The notes below the pieces were generated by a model, which saw nothing but the letters and a program-made list of their open reading frames with translations, was not told the origin of the DNA and made no database searches. This document shows positions 59,072 through 64,000 of a stretch of 64,000 nt of DNA, one piece after another. Within the stretch, counting starts at the first letter, position 1, and the number at the start of each line of letters is the position of its first letter. Source of the stretch: an uncultured Flavobacteriales bacterium (lineage in GTDB: Bacteria; Bacteroidota; Bacteroidia; Flavobacteriales_D; Crocinitomicaceae). The position numbers were made by a program, and so were the translations under genes. The stretch lies in contig CAJQJL010000114.1 in the NCBI GenBank assembly GCA_905478665.1, positions 1 through 64,000 on the forward strand. Direction: 5' to 3'.

Positions 59072-59539
59072 ATGAAAAAAGTATTGTTATTTGCTGTTCT
59101 TGCAACATCACTTGTAGCGTGTGCACAGAAGTCTGAAAAACTGGGGAAAAGTTATGGTCCAGTTAAGGTGAATGTAGAAGAAGCGATTTCCGTTGAGGAG
59201 ATGTTGAAAGCTTACGAAGGGCAAACAGAAGAAATGGAATTTACCTTTGAGGGAACTTTGATCGAAATTTGTTCGAAGGCTGGTTGCTGGGTGAATATTG
59301 ATAAAGGAAACGGAGAAACATTTATGGTTCGTTTCAAGGATCACTTTACTATTCCACCAAAAACATCAGCTAACACTGAAGCTTATTTGCACGGTGTGGC
59401 TTTTTGGGATACTGTATCTGTTGAGATGCTTCAGCATTTTGCAGAGGACGCAGGTAAGAGCCCTGAAGAAATTGCAAAAATAACAGAACCAAAATACGAG
59501 CTTGGATTTACTGCGGATGGGATTACACTGAAGAAGTAA
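59072..59539 (+). CDS. DUF4920-like lipoprotein
   Basis: Lipobox 'ATSLVACAQ', 'FTFEGTLIEICSKAGCWVNIDKGNGETFMVRFKDHFTIP'. Confidence 0.8.
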   Translation: MKKVLLFAVLATSLVACAQKSEKLGKSYGPVKVNVEEAISVEEMLKAYEGQTEEMEFTFEGTLIEICSKAGCWVNIDKGNGETFMVRFKDHFTIPPKTSANTEAYLHGVAFWDTVSVEMLQHFAEDAGKSPEEIAKITEPKYELGFTADGITLKK

Positions 59540-59573
59540 AACCAGTTAAGCCAATTATCTGAAGCGACGTTCC

Positions 59574-60695
59574 CTAAGGTTCGTCGCTTTTTTCTTCTAA
59601 GATATTTTCGTCGCTCGTTGGTGGCACGATTTCCACAGTCCCAGTTTCATCATTTTTCAGCTTTTCCTTGATTGAAGCATCTAGGAGGAAGCCTAGAAGA
59701 ATTGAAATGACAACGTACGCCCCAAAGTAGTAGAGTCCAAAGAGTACTTTTGAATCCATTTCAACGCCTGGACTCATGTTTGAGAAACTTAAAAACGCAA
59801 GGAATGCCCCTACTACAAATACATCTGCCATACTCCACTTAGCGATATATGACAAAACCTTACGCAGCCTTTTTAATCCGCGAACAGGGAAAATGAGTAT
59901 GAATAGGGTGAAAAGAAGTTTCACCGTTGGAATAATTACCGAAAACGTTCCGATGGCAATTGCGACGGGCTTGTTGTCTGCTTTCCAAAGAAGGGAGATG
60001 ACATCCATGATTCCCTTATTCTGATAATAGAAATAAGTATATCCTGGGAATACCTTGTCAAAACCGACATTCTCATCTGCATTTTCTTTCAGATAACCCT
60101 GTCCTTCAGCTACGAGTTCTTTTGCTCCTTTAGCCCATTCTTCACCATAAACAGGTACATATTTGATGTAGTCAGCAATGTCACTTACTTCTCCCATGTA
60201 GTCCACTATTTCTTCAAAATAGGGGATGTCGTTCGGGTGTACATATACTTTGATGGTCATGTCTTTTTTATAAGCAGACATTTCCAATATGGGATTCATA
60301 ACTCCCTGAACCAGTAAGGCAAGCCCAATAAAAGAAAGCGCCATAGTTAGTCCATAGAATAGTCGTTTCCGTGCGTAAATAACCATCATTGCAACAAAGA
60401 AGATTGTGCAGACAAACAGAAGGAAATAACCAAATTTGAGTGCGTTTTGATAGTGTTCCTCTCCTTTTGTTACAGCTGCTTCAAACTTCACTTTCTTCTC
60501 TTCCCAAGCCGTTTCACTGAATACCCAATCTCTGAATGAAAGGAGTCGATCATTGAAATTGAGAACCTTGATGATTTCGTCCTTCTCCACTTTAAATTGC
60601 TCCGATTCTTCCACACTTTTGGAAATAAGTACAAAGGCAGCAATTAAAAAAATGACGCCTAGTATCAGACCAGGTAGACTATAGATTTTTTTCAT
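59574..60695 (-). CDS. paraquat-inducible protein A family membrane protein
   Basis: 'LSYIAKWSMADVFVVGAFLAFLSFSNMSPGVEMDSKVLFGLYYFGAYVVISILLG'. Confidence 0.8.
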   Translation of the reverse strand: MKKIYSLPGLILGVIFLIAAFVLISKSVEESEQFKVEKDEIIKVLNFNDRLLSFRDWVFSETAWEEKKVKFEAAVTKGEEHYQNALKFGYFLLFVCTIFFVAMMVIYARKRLFYGLTMALSFIGLALLVQGVMNPILEMSAYKKDMTIKVYVHPNDIPYFEEIVDYMGEVSDIADYIKYVPVYGEEWAKGAKELVAEGQGYLKENADENVGFDKVFPGYTYFYYQNKGIMDVISLLWKADNKPVAIAIGTFSVIIPTVKLLFTLFILIFPVRGLKRLRKVLSYIAKWSMADVFVVGAFLAFLSFSNMSPGVEMDSKVLFGLYYFGAYVVISILLGFLLDASIKEKLKNDETGTVEIVPPTSDENILEEKSDEP

Positions 60696-60769
60696 AGCGG
60701 TTCAAATGTTTCTCCTAAAATAAGGAAATTCAGTAAAGAGGTTTAAATGAAGGAATCATTCTAAAACAT

Positions 60770-60803
60770 AAAAAAAGCCCCGACAAATTGCTAGGGCTTC
60801 AAA
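60770..60803 (-). terminator. Rho-independent terminator
   Basis: Minus strand AGCCCtagcaatttgtcgGGGCTTTTTTTA. Confidence 0.7.
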
Positions 60804-60822
60804 TGTATAGCGCAACTATTTT

Positions 60823-62613
60823 TTAGAAACAGTAATCGTTTGCTTCAATGAGTTTAGTTGCAATAAGCTGTCTTGCTTCTTTTGAATTGAAAGGCTCCGT
60901 CTTTGTGAAACGCTTCATTCCCATAAGCATCATGCGCTGTTCATCGCCTTCGGCAAATGAATTTATTGCATCTTTTCCAGCCTTATTGATTTTATCTGCG
61001 ACATCATAGAAATACGTTTTTGCCATCGCGATTTGCGCTTGACAATTCTCTTCCCCTTTAAGCTCGATCATTTGTTGAACTCTCAACAATACCGATTCTG
61101 CCATGTAGGTGTAGATCGACATGTCTGCGATGTTCATGAGTACTTCCTGCTCTTTGCTTAATGATTGCATTAATTTTTGAACGGCTGATCCAGCAACCAT
61201 TAGAATGGTCTTTTTAAAGCCCTTGAGGTACATTTGCTCATTGGCCAAGATTCCTTCTGGTTTATCACCAAATTCTGGTATACTCATCAGTTCATTTGCA
61301 ACCTGCATAGCTGGTCCCATGAGGTCTAATTCACCTTTCAAAGCTCTTTTTAGAACCATATCAACTGTCAAAAGTCGATTGATTTCATTTGTACCCTCAA
61401 AAATTCGATTGATTCGCGCATCGCGGTATGCTCTTTCCACAGAAGATTCAGCTGAATATCCCATTCCACCGAATACCTGAACTGCTTCATCAACAACGTA
61501 ATCCAGTACTTCTGAACCAGCGACCTTGAGGATCGCACATTCAGGCGCAAATTGCTCAATTCCTTTCAATGTTGCTGTTCCTTTATCCATTCCCTCGTTT
61601 ACATATCCAGCAATTGCATCGTCGATATTTTGTCCAGCACGATAAGTTGCTGATTCAACAACAAATGTTTGGATGGCCTGTTCTGCAAGCTTGAAACGAA
61701 TCGCGCCATATTTAGAGATTACACGTCCAAATTGTTCTCTTTCGTTGGCGTAATTTACAGATGCTATGATTGCTTGCTTTGCACCTCCCATAACTCCTGC
61801 TGCGAGTTTGATTCTACCAATGTTCAGAATGTTCAGAGCGATTTTGAACCCGTTTTCGCGTTCTGAAAGTAGATTCTCGACTGGAACTTTGACGTTGTTA
61901 AAGAATACCTGTCGTGTTGAAGATCCTTTAATCCCCATTTTCTTTTCCTCAGGATTTAATGTGATTCCTTCACTGTCTGCTTCTACTAGGAATGCGGTCA
62001 GTTTTTCGTCATCGTCAATTTTTGCAAAAACGGTGAACATATTTGCAAAGCCAGCATTGGTGATCCACATTTTTTGACCTGTAATCAAATAGTGCTTTCC
62101 GTCTTCTGATAATACGGCCTTTGTTTTTCCAGAATTTGCGTCAGAACCCGCCCCTGGTTCAGTTAGACAATAGGCAGCTTTCCATTCTCCTGTTGCTAAT
62201 TTTGGAATGTATTTCTTCTTTTGCTCATCATTTCCATAATAGAGGAGAGGTAAGGTGCCAATCCCCGTGTGAGCTCCGTATGCAACGGAAAAGGAATAAC
62301 CTGCCGCCAAACGTTCAGTGGCAAGCAAGGAAGTTTTAAAGTCAACACCCATTCCGCCCAAATCTTCGGGTACTGACATACCTAATAATCCAAGTTCTCC
62401 AGCCTTTTCCATTATTGCAGGCATCAATCCTTCTTCCATGGAATCAATGCGGTCAATGATTGGAATAATTTCGGTTTGAATAAAATCATCGCACATGCTG
62501 GCAATCATTTGTTGTTCCTCTGTCCAGTTTTCGGGGATGAAAATTTCTGATGGAGCAGTGTCTCGTATGATAAACTCTCCTCCTTTAATTGGTTTTTGAT
62601 CTTCTGTAGACAT
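60823..62613 (-). CDS. acyl-CoA dehydrogenase family protein
   Basis: 'AYCLTEPGAGSDANSGKT', 'YLITGQKMWITNAGFANMFTVFAKI', 'VQVFGGMGYSAESSVERAYRDARINRIFEGTNEINRLL'. Confidence 0.95.
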   Translation of the reverse strand: MSTEDQKPIKGGEFIIRDTAPSEIFIPENWTEEQQMIASMCDDFIQTEIIPIIDRIDSMEEGLMPAIMEKAGELGLLGMSVPEDLGGMGVDFKTSLLATERLAAGYSFSVAYGAHTGIGTLPLLYYGNDEQKKKYIPKLATGEWKAAYCLTEPGAGSDANSGKTKAVLSEDGKHYLITGQKMWITNAGFANMFTVFAKIDDDEKLTAFLVEADSEGITLNPEEKKMGIKGSSTRQVFFNNVKVPVENLLSERENGFKIALNILNIGRIKLAAGVMGGAKQAIIASVNYANEREQFGRVISKYGAIRFKLAEQAIQTFVVESATYRAGQNIDDAIAGYVNEGMDKGTATLKGIEQFAPECAILKVAGSEVLDYVVDEAVQVFGGMGYSAESSVERAYRDARINRIFEGTNEINRLLTVDMVLKRALKGELDLMGPAMQVANELMSIPEFGDKPEGILANEQMYLKGFKKTILMVAGSAVQKLMQSLSKEQEVLMNIADMSIYTYMAESVLLRVQQMIELKGEENCQAQIAMAKTYFYDVADKINKAGKDAINSFAEGDEQRMMLMGMKRFTKTEPFNSKEARQLIATKLIEANDYCF

Positions 62614-62736
62614 TCTTTTTCGTAAAGTTGAATAATACTGCTAAGTTACTAAAATAATATATATTATGCATGCATATTATATCAGTTTTTTTCTCCTCTT
62701 TATGAAAAGTAGTAATTTAGTGTAAGTTACAAAACT

Positions 62737-63774
62737 ATGAACAAGGTCGTTTTCCTCTTTTTGATGCTAATTTTCTTTTCTTGCGATTCTCAGACGCAGA
62801 ACGTTGATGTTCTACAAAGTTTAGAGATTCAAGGTCTTGAAAAGATGAATGGTCTGAGTTTAGTTTCAATGAACAAATTCTTAGATGCTTCGGAGGTTCC
62901 ACACATTCTTGAATCTAACGCGAACTGGACCTCGGTGATTCCATTTGCCTTTCTTCCATCTCACGATGCTCCAGGCTTAGTTTTTGACAGTGAATGGCAG
63001 TGGAAGGGTGAACGAATTGAAGGAGCGAAGAATACAATTCAGTTGATGCATGAGAATGGTTTATCTGTAATGTTGAAGCCCCAAATTTGGGTGGGGCGGG
63101 GTGTTTTTACGGGTAAAATTAACATGCAGAACGAACACGACTGGAAACAGCTTGAGGAAGAATATGGTGATTACATTCTGACTTTTGCAAAGTTGGCAGA
63201 AAAGGAAAAAGTCGAGATGATTTGTATAGGAACGGAGATGCATGAATTTGCAGTGCAGCGGGCAGATTTTTGGAAGTCGTTAATTAAAGAAATACGCGAA
63301 ATTTATTCTGGGAAGTTGACCTACGCTGAGAATTGGGATTGTTACTCGGAGGTTTCCTTTTGGACAGATTTAGACTTTATCGGCATAGATGCCTATTTTC
63401 CGATCGCTGATGGCAACAATCCTTCGGAGAGCAAATTACGCGAAGCATGGGAAAAGTTGGAATCTGAATTTTCAGCATTTTCGACGCATGTGGATATGCA
63501 AATCGTTTTTACGGAATACGGTTATCGAAGTATAGCAAATTGCGCTGAGGCCCCATGGAATTATAAAACGGAGAGTAAGATTAGTGAGCGGGCACAGGAA
63601 CGGGCACTATCGGCCTTATACAATGCTATTTGGGACAAGCCATATTTTGCTGGTGGCTTTCTGTGGAAATGGTATCCAGATCATAAAAAGGCAGGGGGTA
63701 GCAAGAACGACATGTTTACTGTTCAAAATAAAGCAGCTGAGAAACTTGTCCGAGAAATTTACGGTGGCAACTAG
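62737..63774 (+). CDS. glycoside hydrolase-like TIM-barrel lipoprotein (GH113-like)
   Basis: Lipobox 'MLIFFSCDSQ', 'VMLKPQIWVGRGVFTGKI', 'MICIGTEMHEF', 'LDFIGIDAYFPI', 'IVFTEYGYRSI'. Confidence 0.8.
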   Translation: MNKVVFLFLMLIFFSCDSQTQNVDVLQSLEIQGLEKMNGLSLVSMNKFLDASEVPHILESNANWTSVIPFAFLPSHDAPGLVFDSEWQWKGERIEGAKNTIQLMHENGLSVMLKPQIWVGRGVFTGKINMQNEHDWKQLEEEYGDYILTFAKLAEKEKVEMICIGTEMHEFAVQRADFWKSLIKEIREIYSGKLTYAENWDCYSEVSFWTDLDFIGIDAYFPIADGNNPSESKLREAWEKLESEFSAFSTHVDMQIVFTEYGYRSIANCAEAPWNYKTESKISERAQERALSALYNAIWDKPYFAGGFLWKWYPDHKKAGGSKNDMFTVQNKAAEKLVREIYGGN

Positions 63775-64000
63775 TTATTTGGAAATCTCCATCTTCAATC
63801 GCTTCCCTTTCACTTTTTCGTTTTTTATTCGTTTCAAGAGCGAATGAATTGAGTTACGAGAAATGGCCACGTAAGCGGCACGATCCTGGACTGTTATTAA
63901 TCCGATTTCCTCCTTTGAAAGTTCTCCCTTTTTAAATAAAAAACCGACGAGGTCTATCTTGTTGATCTTGTCTTTTTTTCCACCACTGAAATAGAGCGTA
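63775..64000 (-). CDS. C-terminal fragment of DEAD-box RNA helicase with DbpA RNA-binding domain (truncated by window edge)
   Basis: Translation of minus strand: TLYFSGGKKDKINKIDLVGFLFKKGELSKEEIGLITVQDRAAYVAISRNSIHSLLKRIKNEKVKGKRLKMEISK*. Confidence 0.8.
   Translation of the reverse strand, partial: TLYFSGGKKDKINKIDLVGFLFKKGELSKEEIGLITVQDRAAYVAISRNSIHSLLKRIKNEKVKGKRLKMEISK

Overview
A 64 kb chromosomal window from a member of the Bacteroidetes, probably Flavobacteriales/Crocinitomicaceae-like. This is inferred from TAnnTTTG promoters, T9SS and gliding genes (gldA, CHU_C and T9SS sorting domains), type II DAHP synthase-chorismate mutase and SusC-like/TonB receptors. It opens with a 5S rRNA and its terminator. 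Next comes a block with a phosphate-starvation theme: PhoR/PhoB-like kinase and regulator, a beta-helix lipoprotein with a TonB receptor, a second PhoB-like regulator, ChrA, a Na/Pi cotransporter with PhoU domain, and an OprO/P-like porin. Then follow a RprY-like regulator with tsaB, a complete trpEGDCFBA operon on the minus strand, a divergent shikimate operon (DAHP synthase/chorismate mutase plus aroA), and mostly housekeeping genes (rsgA, dtd, gldA, tyrS, truA, purB, lnt, rnhB, an acyl-CoA dehydrogenase). The strongest unannotated signal is a pair of back-to-back, leader-peptide-type transcription attenuators in the trpE / shikimate-operon intergenic region. One is a 22-aa leader with four Trp codons (MKIRVTNTNWQWYSTNSWCTWR), followed by an 11-bp terminator hairpin upstream of trpE. 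The other is a 21-aa leader containing FFYWY (MKMQKTHSSFFYWYGSPCFRR), followed by a terminator hairpin and a plausible antiterminator upstream of the aromatic operon. Secondary signals are 11-bp-spaced TTAA direct repeats resembling Pho boxes in the nptA/porin intergenic region, an orphan + strand terminator with an upstream promoter-like element (candidate sRNA), and a decayed 3D-domain gene. No CRISPR array, transposon, prophage or tRNA was recognised.
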